The notes: generated by a model from the sequence alone, not told the origin. A DNA stretch of 35,000 nt from Blastocatellia bacterium (GCA_016705245.1 JADIYM010000010.1:1-35000); one strand, 5' to 3'. Counted from the first letter of the stretch, positions 7,966 through 17,711 are shown. Numbers and translations: made by a program.

Positions 7966-8886
7966 GTGATCGGATTCTGCCTTCGTCGAGTAGTTCTGCT
8001 AGCTGGCATCCTCTCGTTGGCCGCCACGGCCTTCGCACAGTCGGCCCCCGGTACGGCCGATGCGAACAAGTTGTATCAGTCGAAGGAATGGGCCGCCGCC
8101 GCAAGGGCCTACGAGGCCATCGCGGCGCGAGAGCCGGGGAACGGCGTGGCGTGGTTCCGGATCGGGACGTCGCATCTCCAGCTCCGGGCATTCGACCGGG
8201 CGGTCGTGGGACTCGAGAAGGCCGACTCGCTCGGATTCGCGCCGTTCTTCACGAAATACAACCTCGCGTGCGCCTATGCGGGGCTCGGCCGTATCGACGA
8301 CGCATTTCGCGCCCTCAATGGAGCAATCGACGGCGGCTACAAGAATGTCGAGGGGCTTGGATCGGATCCCGATCTGGCGAAGCTGCGTGACGACGCGCGA
8401 TTCCCCGCGGTGATCGAGAAGGCCGAGAAGGTTGCGTTCCCGTGTCGGTTTGACAGCCGGTGGCGGGCAATGGATTTCTGGATTGGCGACTGGAACGTCT
8501 TCAACACGAAGGGACAGCAGGTCGGGACGAACTCAATCCATCCGATAGATGGAGGGTGCGTGGTGCAGGAGCGCTGGACGGACGCTCTCGGCGGCACCGG
8601 CGGGAGCATGAACTTCTTCGACGCGGCCACGGGGAAAGTTACCCAGGTCTGGGTCGATGCGCAGGGCAACTTCCTCGAGATGGCTGGCGAGACCAAGGAC
8701 GGCTCGATGGTCGTTGCCGGCAACAGTATTGCGCGCGACGGGACGAAGACTCTGACGAAGATGACGCTTACGCCGTTGCCGGATGGACGAGTGCGCCAGT
8801 TCTTCGAGACCTCGGCGGATGACGGGAAAACCTGGACGCCTTCGTTCGAGGGGTTCTACGTGAAGAGGACCGCAGCGGCGAAGTAG
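7966..8886 (+). CDS. Exported TPR protein with DUF1579-like domain
   Basis: Signal peptide (LRRVVLLAGILSLAATAFAQ), then two or three tetratricopeptide repeats (NKLYQSKEWAAAARAYEAIAAREPGN and following, about residues 30-120). The C-terminal half matches the DUF1579-type secreted beta-barrel: MDFWIGDWNVF, GGCVVQERW, MNFFDAATGKVTQVWVD. Its function is unknown; such domains are taken to bind small ligands in the periplasm. GTG 7966 is preferred because GAGG lies at proper distance; GTG 7951 would add five residues without a ribosome site. A 42-bp perfect palindrome follows before the convergent nrdJ. Confidence 0.82.
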   Translation: MIGFCLRRVVLLAGILSLAATAFAQSAPGTADANKLYQSKEWAAAARAYEAIAAREPGNGVAWFRIGTSHLQLRAFDRAVVGLEKADSLGFAPFFTKYNLACAYAGLGRIDDAFRALNGAIDGGYKNVEGLGSDPDLAKLRDDARFPAVIEKAEKVAFPCRFDSRWRAMDFWIGDWNVFNTKGQQVGTNSIHPIDGGCVVQERWTDALGGTGGSMNFFDAATGKVTQVWVDAQGNFLEMAGETKDGSMVVAGNSIARDGTKTLTKMTLTPLPDGRVRQFFETSADDGKTWTPSFEGFYVKRTAAAK

Positions 8887-8917
8887 CGGCCGGAGCCACC
8901 AATCGTGCCGTAAGCGC

Positions 8918-9012
8918 CTCCGCGCCTTTGCGAGTCCTTTGCGCCTCTGCGAGAAACTCTTCTCACGAAGGAGTTTCTCGCAGAGGCGCAAAGGACTCGC
9001 AAAGGCGCGGAG
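8918..9012. repeat. 42-bp perfect palindrome between convergent genes
   Basis: Arms 8918-8959 and 8971-9012 are perfect reverse complements over 42 bases, separated by 11 bases. The sequence is of the same GCGCCTTTGCG type as the element at 563-650. It lies between the stop of the DUF1579-like gene (8886) and that of nrdJ (9037), so it would form the shared 3' end of both transcripts. Confidence 0.93.
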
Positions 9013-9036
9013 AAAGAAGCTATCGGGCAGTGCGCC

Positions 9037-11412
9037 CTATTTACACTTCGAATACCCGCAATCCAGACACACATCGCACCCGGAATCGTGGATGAACCGG
9101 TCTCCGCTGCACTCCGGACACGTCAGTCCAGTCACCATCGCGCCCTTCATCGCCCTCGCCGAATCCGGACGGCCGTCGAGCCGCCGTTTCGCAAGCATCA
9201 GGCACTCGGCCACCGCCTGCTCCGGCGACGAGCAGTGACGCTCGTTGAACCACAGCGAGTGCGTTCCGATGACCTTGTTGAGCGATCGCGAAACCTCTTC
9301 GGTTTCGAATCCGCCGCGCAGCATCTTCGAAGCCAGCAATCCGACCGACACCGAGAGCGGACCGGCCGTGAATACCTCGAGCACGCGCTCACCGTCGTGA
9401 TTGACGGTCACGTAGAGATTCTGGCCGTCAAACGGAATCTGCCACGTCCACCCGGCCAATTCGCGAGGACGCGCGATCTCGGTCGTGCGGTCTATCGTCA
9501 CCGCCGAGGGCGCCGCAGCTGACACGGCAGGCGCCTCGACGACCGGCAACGAGGTCGCCTTCTTCTCAGCCTTCGGCATGGCCGTCAATACCTGTCCGTC
9601 GCGCGAGCCATCGCGGTAGTAGGAGACCGCCTTCACCCCCATCTTCCACGCGAGCCGGTGGACCCGGTCCGTGTCCTCGACCGTCGCGTTCGACGGAGCG
9701 TTCACGGTCTTGGAGATCGAATTGTCGACGTGCTTCTGGCAGGCTGCGAGCACCCGGAGGTGATCGTCCGGCGAAAGCGACATCGCGTCGACGAAGTATG
9801 CAGGCAGATCGTCGCGGTGCTCGACGATGGCCTCGGCTGCGAGCTTGATCGACTCATCGTCGGTCGGATCGAGCTCGATGCCGAGCGCTGCCGCGGCAAT
9901 CGGATGCGCGTACGTCCGCTCGCCGACCGTGTCGCGCCGGTAGTAGGCGTACGAGAAGTTCGGTTCGATGCCGGATGACGTCTCGGCCGCAAGCGAGATG
10001 GTGCCCGTCGGCGCAACCGTCGTGACTTCGTAGTTGCGCGGCGTCAGCGGAATGTCGCGCGAGATGCCGACCTCGTCATAGATGAGCGTCTCGTAGAGGT
10101 CGCGGTTCGGCTCGAACTCGGGCATCGGACCCTTCTCGCGACCAAGCTCGAGCGACTCGAGCCACGCTTCCTTGCGAATGAAGGACATGAGGCGGTCGGC
10201 GAATACCGCCGACTCGTCCGAACCGTAGACGATTCGCTTGTCGAGCAGCAGATCCGCAAAGCCCATTACGCCCAGGCCCACCGGTCGCGTCCGATGGACG
10301 GTGTCGTGGATCTCCGGCAACGGCCAATGGCAGACGTCCACGACGTTGTCGAGGAAGCGCACCGACAGGTGCACGCCTTCGCGCAGGTCATCCCAGTCAA
10401 CGTCATCCGTTATCGGGTTGTAGTACTTCGCAACATCGATCGAGCCGAGGTTGCAGGCGTTGAAGTCGTGAAGCATCTGCTCGCCGCACGGATTTGACGC
10501 CTTCTTCAGGCCCATCGAGTGGCGGAGCGGATTCGACCGGTTCACGTTGTCGATAAAGACGATCCCGGGCTCGGCCCACCGATGCGTCGACGTGATGATC
10601 CGGTTCCAGATCTCCGGCGCATAAATCATTCCGGGCATTGGCGGCTCTTCGCCCCTGTACGAGTAGTTGCCGCCCTTGCCGTCGTTAGCCTTCGGATCCC
10701 AGATCGGATCGGTCCACGGCTTGCCGTCGAACTCGGTCTGGAACCACTCGCCGCGCTCGACCGCTCCGAGGAACGCATCGGTGATCGTCACCGAAATGTT
10801 GAAGTTCGTCAGCGACCCCTGGTCGTTCTTGGCGTGAATGAAGCGGAGGATGTCCGGATGCGCGACGGCCATGATGCCCATGTTCGCCCCGCGCCGGACG
10901 CCACCCTGCTTCACCGTCTCGGTCATCGTGTTGACGATCTCCATGAAGGAGACCGGACCCGACGCGATGCCGCGGCCGCCGCCGACCGAGGCGCCAGCAG
11001 GACGCAGCAGCTCGTACGACATTCCCGTCCCGCCGCCCGACTGATGGACGAGGGCGCACCAGCGCGCGTGATCCATTATCTGCGACAGGTCGTCGCGGAC
11101 AGGAAGCACGAAACAGGCTGCGAGCTGCCCCTTGGGTTTGCCGGCGTTCACCAGGCAGGGCGTGTTCGGCACGAAGCGCCGCTCGAGCATGAGGTCGAGC
11201 ATGGCTTCCTGGAACTCAGCCCGGCGTGCCGGGTCGGTTTCGGCGAGCGCCACGGCGTCAACGACGCGATGGCAAATTTCCGGCCACTCCTCGCGCGGAC
11301 GTCCGTGCTCGTCCTTGAGGGAGTAACGCTTCGAGATCACGCGCCGCGCATTCAATCCAACCTCGGATCCGGTGCGCGTCCGGCCCGCTCGTCTCTGCTC
11401 CGTTGCGCTCAT
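9037..11412 (-). CDS. nrdJ: Adenosylcobalamin-dependent (class II) ribonucleoside-diphosphate reductase
   Basis: Oxygen-independent enzyme making deoxyribonucleotides with an adenosylcobalamin radical; 791 residues. Visible motifs are the N-terminal redox cysteine (RFVPNTPCLVNAG), GGGTGMSYELLRP, MGIMAVAHPDI, the active site NPCGEQMLHDFNACNLGSID, and APTGTISLAAETSSGIEPNF. The C-terminal cysteine-rich zinc module is CPECSGDRF...CDVCLDCGYSKCK. Start ATG 11412 is preceded by AAAAGGTGG; an in-frame start at 11586 would add 58 unconserved-looking residues. The leader is about 250 bases from a possible promoter, with two NrdR-like boxes beyond it. I could not find the conserved GCCACTG core of a cobalamin riboswitch. 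No class I or III nrd genes are nearby. Confidence 0.95.
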   Translation of the reverse strand: MSATEQRRAGRTRTGSEVGLNARRVISKRYSLKDEHGRPREEWPEICHRVVDAVALAETDPARRAEFQEAMLDLMLERRFVPNTPCLVNAGKPKGQLAACFVLPVRDDLSQIMDHARWCALVHQSGGGTGMSYELLRPAGASVGGGRGIASGPVSFMEIVNTMTETVKQGGVRRGANMGIMAVAHPDILRFIHAKNDQGSLTNFNISVTITDAFLGAVERGEWFQTEFDGKPWTDPIWDPKANDGKGGNYSYRGEEPPMPGMIYAPEIWNRIITSTHRWAEPGIVFIDNVNRSNPLRHSMGLKKASNPCGEQMLHDFNACNLGSIDVAKYYNPITDDVDWDDLREGVHLSVRFLDNVVDVCHWPLPEIHDTVHRTRPVGLGVMGFADLLLDKRIVYGSDESAVFADRLMSFIRKEAWLESLELGREKGPMPEFEPNRDLYETLIYDEVGISRDIPLTPRNYEVTTVAPTGTISLAAETSSGIEPNFSYAYYRRDTVGERTYAHPIAAAALGIELDPTDDESIKLAAEAIVEHRDDLPAYFVDAMSLSPDDHLRVLAACQKHVDNSISKTVNAPSNATVEDTDRVHRLAWKMGVKAVSYYRDGSRDGQVLTAMPKAEKKATSLPVVEAPAVSAAAPSAVTIDRTTEIARPRELAGWTWQIPFDGQNLYVTVNHDGERVLEVFTAGPLSVSVGLLASKMLRGGFETEEVSRSLNKVIGTHSLWFNERHCSSPEQAVAECLMLAKRRLDGRPDSARAMKGAMVTGLTCPECSGDRFIHDSGCDVCLDCGYSKCK

Positions 11413-11669
11413 CGAGAGTCCACCTTTTCCCTTCTCATGATAGTCCGCTTGTGAAGCACTCACCCCGGAAAGGCTGCGAGGGCGATCGACCCTTCCGTTG
11501 CCCCGAGAGCCGATTGCGACTCTCACGGGAGCGGTCTCACCCTCGAATCCGCCGGCGTCCGAAGACGACTCGGCCACGCCTCTCACGTCCAGGAGGCTAT
11601 GCGGTACTTGAATACCCGTCCTGCAAGATATGGTTGTTGTTAAGAAGAACTGCCCCTGAAGCGAGAGCC

Positions 11670-11698
11670 AGTCTAGACCGAAGGCGTCCGGTCGTCAA
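11670..11698 (-). promoter_or_regulatory. Probable sigma70-type promoter of nrdJ
   Basis: Minus-strand TTGACG (11698-11693), 17 bases, then TAGACT (11675-11670). It lies directly downstream of the two NrdR-like boxes and would give a 5' leader of about 250 bases. The -35 is near consensus, the -10 only four of six. Confidence 0.4.
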
Positions 11699-11707
11699 CC
11701 AAAAAAT

Positions 11708-11754
11708 CCACAAGATGTAGTGGTATCTGGAAAGCTAGCCACTATAAGTAGTTA
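11708..11754 (-). promoter_or_regulatory. Tandem NrdR boxes upstream of nrdJ
   Basis: Two imperfect 16-bp palindromes lie at 11708-11723 (CCACAAGATGTAGTGG) and 11739-11754 (CCACTATAAGTAGTTA). Both resemble the NrdR consensus ACACWATATMTWGTGT. Their starts are exactly 31 bp apart, about three helical turns, which is the known spacing for paired NrdR sites before ribonucleotide reductase genes. NrdR is the ATP/dATP-sensing repressor of these genes. The remainder of 11413-11937 contains the promoter and leader of nrdJ and otherwise nothing recognisable. Confidence 0.65.
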
Positions 11755-11937
11755 CGGCCATGTCCGGAATTCTGGACAGCCGCAGCCGTGAAACTGTTCG
11801 GGTTTCGTACGGGAGATCATAAGGGCTTTCACCCGTGTGAGTTACCTTCTTCACAAGGGACGATCGGGACAAGAGAGGCTCCGCGCCCAGGGCTACGCGG
11901 CTCCGCGACTCGGTGGCTCCGTGTGCGAAGCTCGTGC

Positions 11938-12642
11938 TCATCCCGGAACCACAATATATTGTGCCGGGTCACGGAGCCCGTTTTCGGCGAAACCCCGCAG
12001 GCGCAAGAGGCACGAGTCGCATGCTCCACACGCCCGGCCCTCCGGCGACGGGTCGTAACACGACGTGGTCAGTCCATAGTCGACGCCGAGCTCGAGCCCG
12101 CGCGCCACGATCTCGGCCTTCGTCATCGCAATGAGTGGCGTGTGAATGGTCAATCGCGATTTCCCTTCAACACCGGCACGCGTAGCGAGATTCGCCATTC
12201 GCGAAAACGCCTCGATGAACTCAGGCCGGCAGTCGGGATACCCCGAGTAGTCGAGCGCGTTTACGCCGATGAAGACGTCCTGCGAGCCAAGTACCTCGGC
12301 CCACGCAAGCGCGAAAGACAGGAAGATCGTGTTTCGAGCCGGCACGTACGTCACCGGAATTCCTTCGCCGATGGCTGCCGAGTCGCGCCCCTTCGGCACG
12401 TCGATGTCCGAGGTCAGCGCAGACCCGCCGAATACCCGAAGGTCGATCTCGGCCACGACGTGTTCGGACACGCCTGCTTCGGCCGCAACCCGTTTTGCCG
12501 CAGCAAGTTCGTTCGCATGCCGCTGTCCATAACGGAAGGTCAGCGCGTGGCAGTCGAAACCCAGGTCGCGGGCAATCGCCAGCACCGTCGTCGAATCCAG
12601 TCCTCCGCTGAGCAGGACCACGGCCTTTCGCGGCGTCGACAT
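11938..12642 (-). CDS. queC: 7-cyano-7-deazaguanine synthase (preQ0 synthase)
   Basis: ATP-dependent enzyme converting 7-carboxy-7-deazaguanine to preQ0 in queuosine biosynthesis. 234 residues. The PP-loop SGGLDST is at residues 12-18, followed by FRYGQRHANEL. VPARNTIFLSFA and GVNALDYSGYPDCRPEF are family hallmarks. The zinc site near the C-terminus reads TSCYDPSPEGRACGACDSCLLR. Start ATG 12642 is preceded by GGAGGGGG, so the longer open frame to 12873 is not used. Its product feeds QueF, encoded at 6448; queD and queE are not in this window. Confidence 0.95.
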   Translation of the reverse strand: MSTPRKAVVLLSGGLDSTTVLAIARDLGFDCHALTFRYGQRHANELAAAKRVAAEAGVSEHVVAEIDLRVFGGSALTSDIDVPKGRDSAAIGEGIPVTYVPARNTIFLSFALAWAEVLGSQDVFIGVNALDYSGYPDCRPEFIEAFSRMANLATRAGVEGKSRLTIHTPLIAMTKAEIVARGLELGVDYGLTTSCYDPSPEGRACGACDSCLLRLRGFAENGLRDPAQYIVVPG

Positions 12643-12666
12643 GCCTTCCCCCTCCTTCACGCGCGG

Positions 12667-12694
12667 TTGACACCAGCTTTCATGGAGCGATAAA
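12667..12694 (+). promoter_or_regulatory. Probable sigma70-type promoter of the M16 protease gene
   Basis: TTGACA at 12667-12672, 16 bases, GATAAA at 12689-12694. It lies about 75 bases before the M16 start and within the 128-bp divergent gap with queC. Confidence 0.5.
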
Positions 12695-12770
12695 CACCTT
12701 TGTTTCGCGGGCGAATCACCGGCAGTCCATGTGCCGGCCAACCAGAGATCACAACAGAGAGACATTATCC

Positions 12771-15551
12771 ATGAACATGCGACATCCGCTTCCGATTGCC
12801 GTCCTGCTGGCGGTCGTCCTGCTCGGCTCGCTGCCGATCCGCGCCGTTGCGCAGGGCGGCGCGGCGGCGGCACTACCGGCCGGCGTCGAGCGCGTCACGA
12901 GCGTTGAGGGCATTACCGAGTACAAACTGGCCAACGGCCTGCGCGTCCTGCTCTTTCCTGATCAGACGAAGCAGACGATTACCGTCAACATTACTTATCT
13001 CGTCGGATCCCGCCACGAAAACTATGGCGAAACCGGCATGGCTCACCTCCTCGAGCACCTCGTGTTCAAGGGCACGCCCAAACACCCGAACATTCCGCAG
13101 GAGTTGACGCAGCACGGCGCTTCCCCCAATGGAACGACGTGGTACGACCGCACCAACTACTTCGAGACGTTCGCAGCGACAGACGAGAACCTTGACTGGG
13201 CGCTCGACCTCGAAGCCGATCGCATGGTCAACAGCTATATCGCAAAGAAGGACCTCGACTCGGAGATGACGGTCGTCCGCAACGAGTTCGAGAGCGGCGA
13301 GAACTCGCCGGGTCGAATCCTGCAGCAGCGAGTGTCGTCAACGGCCTACCTCTGGCACAACTACGGCAAGTCGACGATCGGCGCGAAGAGCGATCTCGAA
13401 AATGTGCCGATCGATCGCCTCCAGGCTTTCTATCGCCGCTATTATCAGCCGGACAACGCAGTGCTTCTCGTCGCGGGCAAATTCGACGCCGTTCGCACAC
13501 TCGGCGTCATCGCGACGAAGTTCGGTGCAATCCCGAAACCGGAGCGCGTACTCAACCCGATCTACACGGTCGAGCCGACCCAGGACGGCGAGCGCGCCGT
13601 GACGGTCCGCCGGACTGGCGACACGCAGCTCGTAATTACCGCGTACCACATTCCGCCCGGACTTCATCCGGACTATGCGGCGGTCGACGTGTTGTCCGAG
13701 GTGCTCGGTGACACGCCATCCGGCCGCCTTCACAAGACGCTCGTCGAGTCGAAGAAGGCTTCGTCGGCTTACGGATTCTCGTTCCAGCAGCACGACCAGG
13801 GCCTGATGATGTTCGGCGCCGAGGTGCGCAAGGAAGACTCGCTCGACGTGGCTCGCGACGAGCTCGTGAAAACGGTCGAGTCGTTTGCGTCGACTGCACC
13901 GTCGACCGAAGAGGTCGAGCGTGCAAAGACCGGACTCGTAAAGAACATCGAGCTCACGCTCAATGACGCGAATCGCGTCGGCCTGTCGCTCTCCGAGTAC
14001 ATAGCCATGGGCGACTGGCGGCTCTTCTTCATCAACCGTGACCGCCTCAAGACTGTCACAGCAGCTGACGTGCAGCGTGTCGCCGCAGCTTACCTCAAGC
14101 CATCAAACCGGACGACCGGCATGTTCATCCCGACCGAGAAGCCGGACCGCGCAGAGATCCCCGAGCGTCCCGATGTCGTCGCGATGGTGAAGGATTACAA
14201 GGGTCAGGCGGCCGTCGCCGAAGGCGAAGCGTTCGACCCGTCCCCGGCGAACATCCAGTCGCGCACATCGCTCGATGAGATTCCGGGCGGACTGAAGCTG
14301 ACGTTTCTCCCCAAGAAGACGCGCGGCACCACGGTCAACGTGAATCTCGTCCTGCGCTTCGGCGATGAGAAGAGCCTCATGGGCAAGGCGACGGCGGCCG
14401 AGGCTGCCGGCCAGATGCTCATGCGCGGCACGACGAAGCATACCCGCCAGCAGATCAAGGACGAGTTCGATCGGTTGAAGGCCCGAGTCAACGTGTTCGG
14501 CGGCGCCACAAGCGCCGTCGCATCGATCGAATCGCCGCGCGAGAACCTACCCGCGGTTCTTCGCCTCGTTGCCGAGATACTTCGTGAGCCGGCATTCCCG
14601 GTCAACGAGTTCGAGTTGCTCGAGGAAGAGGCGCTCGCGGGCATCGAGAGCCAGCGCAGCGAGCCGCAGTCCATCGCGTTCAACTTCCTACAGCGCACGC
14701 TCAACCCGTACCCGAAGGGCGACATCCGCTACGTCGAGACGCCGGACGAGGAGATCGCTTCGATCAAGGCGACGACGATCGACGACGCGAAGGCTTTTCA
14801 CCGCGAATTCTACGGAGCGTCGTTCGGCGAGCTCGCTGCCGTTGGCGACTTCGATCCGAAGGAGCTCAAGTCGCTCGTGACCGAGCTCTTCGGCAGCTGG
14901 AAGACCCCGAAGGGCTACACCAGGGTTCCGAACCCGTTCCTCCAGGTCGCCCCGGAAAACAAGGTCTTCGAGACGCCCGACAAGGCCAATGCTGTTTTTG
15001 TCGCGGCGCAGGTGCTGGAATTGCGCGACGACGAGGCGGAGTACCCGGCGATGATTCTTGGCGGCTACATGCTGGGCGGCGGGTTCCTCAATTCGCGTCT
15101 TGCCGTCCGAATTCGCCAGAAGGAAGGCCTCAGTTACGGAGTTGGCGCGGGAATCTCGGCGGCTTCGCTCGACAAGCGGGGGCAGTTCATGGCCAACGCG
15201 ATCTACGCTCCGCAGAATGTCGCCAAACTCGAGGCCGCGTTCCGTGAAGAGATCGATCGGATGCTGAAGGACGGATTCACGGCCGACGAGATCTCGGCGG
15301 CGAAGTCGGGCTGGCTTCAGAACCGTCAGGTTCAGCGATCCAACGACGGCGGCCTCGCAAGCCGTCTCAACGGCTATCGGTTCCTCGGCAGAACGATCAT
15401 GTGGGATGCGGAGCTCGAGGCGAAGATCTCGGCGCTGACGCCTGAGCAGATCACCGCTGCCATGCGAAAGCACCTCGATCCGAGCAAGTTCGTGATCGTC
15501 AAGGCCGGCGACTACGCGAAGGCGAGCGCCGCGACGGCCGCGCCGAAGTAG
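12771..15551 (+). CDS. Secreted M16-family zinc protease (two-domain, pitrilysin/insulinase type)
   Basis: 926-residue exported zinc metallopeptidase. The signal peptide is within residues 1-28 (LPIAVLLAVVLLGSLPIRAVAQ). The inverted zinc motif HLLEH is at residues 92-96 (ETGMAHLLEHLVFKG), and the distal glutamate lies in the stretch SEMTVVRNEFESGE. A second M16 domain from about residue 510 lacks HxxEH and ends with the substrate-binding part (VRIRQKEGLSYGVGA). This one-chain arrangement is typical of periplasmic M16B peptidases that degrade peptides. ATG 12771 is chosen because the signal peptide follows at once. The S9 peptidase follows 129 bases later on the same strand, suggesting a joint role in peptide breakdown. 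Confidence 0.93.
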   Translation: MNMRHPLPIAVLLAVVLLGSLPIRAVAQGGAAAALPAGVERVTSVEGITEYKLANGLRVLLFPDQTKQTITVNITYLVGSRHENYGETGMAHLLEHLVFKGTPKHPNIPQELTQHGASPNGTTWYDRTNYFETFAATDENLDWALDLEADRMVNSYIAKKDLDSEMTVVRNEFESGENSPGRILQQRVSSTAYLWHNYGKSTIGAKSDLENVPIDRLQAFYRRYYQPDNAVLLVAGKFDAVRTLGVIATKFGAIPKPERVLNPIYTVEPTQDGERAVTVRRTGDTQLVITAYHIPPGLHPDYAAVDVLSEVLGDTPSGRLHKTLVESKKASSAYGFSFQQHDQGLMMFGAEVRKEDSLDVARDELVKTVESFASTAPSTEEVERAKTGLVKNIELTLNDANRVGLSLSEYIAMGDWRLFFINRDRLKTVTAADVQRVAAAYLKPSNRTTGMFIPTEKPDRAEIPERPDVVAMVKDYKGQAAVAEGEAFDPSPANIQSRTSLDEIPGGLKLTFLPKKTRGTTVNVNLVLRFGDEKSLMGKATAAEAAGQMLMRGTTKHTRQQIKDEFDRLKARVNVFGGATSAVASIESPRENLPAVLRLVAEILREPAFPVNEFELLEEEALAGIESQRSEPQSIAFNFLQRTLNPYPKGDIRYVETPDEEIASIKATTIDDAKAFHREFYGASFGELAAVGDFDPKELKSLVTELFGSWKTPKGYTRVPNPFLQVAPENKVFETPDKANAVFVAAQVLELRDDEAEYPAMILGGYMLGGGFLNSRLAVRIRQKEGLSYGVGAGISAASLDKRGQFMANAIYAPQNVAKLEAAFREEIDRMLKDGFTADEISAAKSGWLQNRQVQRSNDGGLASRLNGYRFLGRTIMWDAELEAKISALTPEQITAAMRKHLDPSKFVIVKAGDYAKASAATAAPK

Positions 15552-15680
15552 TCGGCTGAGCTGGCAACCAATGCAGAGGTGGGGCGTTCCGGACAGTCGG
15601 CACCCCACCCCTGCCTTCCCTCCTGACCTCTCGACTCGACCCGGCCGCAGGCGCCGGCCGTTCCAAGGACACGACAGACA

Positions 15681-17711
15681 ATGAAACGAGTGCTCTTCGC
15701 GATCATTCTCGCAATCGGAATGGCCACTGCCGCGGCCGCGCAGCAGCCCGTCGGTTTGCAGGCCGAGGACCTTTTCAACTTCAAGCGGGTCTCCGAGCCG
15801 CAGATTTCTCCGGACGGACGCACCATTGCGTATGTGATCCAGACCTACGACAAGTCGAAGAACTCGTCGAACCGGCAGATCTGGCTCGTGCCGGCGGCCG
15901 GCGGCTCGCCGCGCCAGATCACTTCGACAGGATCTAATGACCGACCGCGGTGGTCTCCGGACGGGCGGCAGATCGCCTTCATATCAACGCGCGAAGGCGG
16001 ACCGCAGATCTGGGTGCTCGACCTCGCCGGCGGCGGCGAGGCGCGCAGGGTCACGTCGATCTCGACCGGTGTTGGCGGCCACGCGTGGTCTCCCGACGGT
16101 CAGCACTTCGTGTTCGCGTCCGATGTTTACCCCGAGTGCGCCGACGATGACTGCAATCGAAAGAAGGCCGAAGCGGTCGAGTCCAACAAGGTCAAGGCGA
16201 AAGTCGCGACCCGTCTGCTCTATCGCCACTGGAACTTCTGGAAGGACGGACTTCGCACACACGTGTTCGTCGTCCCGGCAGCCGGAGGGGTCGCCAGGGA
16301 CCACACTCCGGGTGACTTCGACGCGCCGCCGTTCGCGAGCGGCAGTCAGGATGGATACGGCATCTCGCCGGACGGAAAAGAGCTCTGCTACGCGACGAAT
16401 ACGGACGCCGTCGAAGCGACGTCGACTAATTCGGATCTCATGGTCGTTCCGGTTGGCGGAGGCACTGCGAAGCGGATTACCGGTGACAACAAGGGCTGGG
16501 ACGGTAATCCGGTCTATTCTCCCGATGGAAAGTCCATTGCGTACCTCTCTCAGGAGCGAGCCGGATTCGAAGCCGACACTTTCCGAATCAAGATCCACGA
16601 CAGGGCGACGGGCGCGACGCGGACGCTGACGGCGTCGCTGGATCGTTCAATTGACCGGTTCGTCTGGACGCCGGACGGCAAGTCGATGCTCTTCACCGCC
16701 GGTGTCGAGAGCTACGAACAGGTCTTCAGTATCGACATCGCGACCGGTAAAGTCGCGAACGTCGCGGAGAAGGTGCTCGTCACCGACCTGAGCATCAGCC
16801 GTGAAGGAAAGACGATCGCCTGGACGAACCAGTCGCCGCAGCAGCCGACCGAAGTCTTCGTCTCGTCAGTTGATGGCTCCAGTGCCCGCCAGGTGACGGA
16901 CACGAATAGGCAGCTTCTCTCGCAGCGCGCATTTTCGCAGGTTGAAGACATGTGGATCACGGCAGCCGACGGTACGAAGGTCCACTCATTGCTGGCGAAG
17001 CCGGTGGGCTTCGATCCATCGAAGAAGTACCCGATGGTCGTGCTCATCCACGGCGGGCCGCAGGGAGCCTGGCAGCGTAACTTCCACTACCGCTGGAACC
17101 CGCAGATCTACACTGCGGCCGGCTACGTCGTGCTTATGCCGAATCCGCGAGGCAGCACGGGATTCGGACAGGCGTACACCGACGCGGTGACCGGAGACTG
17201 GGGCGGAAAGCCTTACACCGACATAATGAGCGCGGTCGACGAGGCGGCGAAGCTGCCGTATGTGGACTCGACGCGAATCGGAGCCGCTGGCGCGAGCTAC
17301 GGCGGCTACATGATCAACTGGATCCTCGGTCACACGGATCGGTTCAAGGTGCTCGTGTCGCACGCCGGTATCTACAATCTCACGAGCATGGCGGGCGTGA
17401 CGGAGGAACTCTGGTTTACGGACTGGGAGTTCAAGGGCACGCCGTGGACGAACCGCGAGATGTACGACCGCTTCTCGCCGCACAATTTCGCTACGGCGTT
17501 CAAGACGCCGACGCTCGTGATTCACGGAGAGCTCGACTACCGCGTGCCGGTCGGTGAGGGAATGATGCTCTTCACGGCGCTTCAGCGTCAGAACGTGCCA
17601 TCGAAGCTCGTGATCTTCCCCGACGAGGCGCATCACGTCCTCAAGCCGCAGAATGCCGAAATGTGGCACCGCACCGTCCTCGACTGGCTCGGAACTTATT
17701 TGAAGCCGTAG
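15681..17711 (+). CDS. S9 prolyl-oligopeptidase / acylaminoacyl-peptidase-like, secreted
   Basis: 676-residue serine peptidase with signal peptide (MKRVLFAIILAIGMATAAAAQ). The N-terminal part is a seven-bladed-type propeller with TolB-like repeats (SPDGRTIAYV, WSPDGRQIAFIS, YSPDGKSIAYLS). The C-terminal alpha/beta-hydrolase carries the full catalytic triad: Ser539 in GASYGG, Asp619 in HGELDYRVP, and His651 in DEAHHV. VLIHGGPQGAW upstream supplies the oxyanion part. It probably cleaves oligopeptides in the periplasm, together with the preceding M16 protease. AAGGA lies a dozen bases before ATG 15681. A 41-bp palindrome follows before the convergent SUMF1 gene. Confidence 0.95.
   Translation: MKRVLFAIILAIGMATAAAAQQPVGLQAEDLFNFKRVSEPQISPDGRTIAYVIQTYDKSKNSSNRQIWLVPAAGGSPRQITSTGSNDRPRWSPDGRQIAFISTREGGPQIWVLDLAGGGEARRVTSISTGVGGHAWSPDGQHFVFASDVYPECADDDCNRKKAEAVESNKVKAKVATRLLYRHWNFWKDGLRTHVFVVPAAGGVARDHTPGDFDAPPFASGSQDGYGISPDGKELCYATNTDAVEATSTNSDLMVVPVGGGTAKRITGDNKGWDGNPVYSPDGKSIAYLSQERAGFEADTFRIKIHDRATGATRTLTASLDRSIDRFVWTPDGKSMLFTAGVESYEQVFSIDIATGKVANVAEKVLVTDLSISREGKTIAWTNQSPQQPTEVFVSSVDGSSARQVTDTNRQLLSQRAFSQVEDMWITAADGTKVHSLLAKPVGFDPSKKYPMVVLIHGGPQGAWQRNFHYRWNPQIYTAAGYVVLMPNPRGSTGFGQAYTDAVTGDWGGKPYTDIMSAVDEAAKLPYVDSTRIGAAGASYGGYMINWILGHTDRFKVLVSHAGIYNLTSMAGVTEELWFTDWEFKGTPWTNREMYDRFSPHNFATAFKTPTLVIHGELDYRVPVGEGMMLFTALQRQNVPSKLVIFPDEAHHVLKPQNAEMWHRTVLDWLGTYLKP

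Noticed and set aside
11413..11586. 58-residue N-terminal extension of NrdJ
   Set aside because: The residues are not protein-like for this family, and ATG 11412 has a good ribosome site.
11413..11665. Cobalamin riboswitch in the nrdJ leader
   Set aside because: The expected GCCACTG core and its partner boxes were not found by reading. A covariance search could still change this.
12643..12770. preQ1 riboswitch before queC, or a similar one before queF
   Set aside because: No short C-rich hairpin with A-rich tail of that class is visible before either start.
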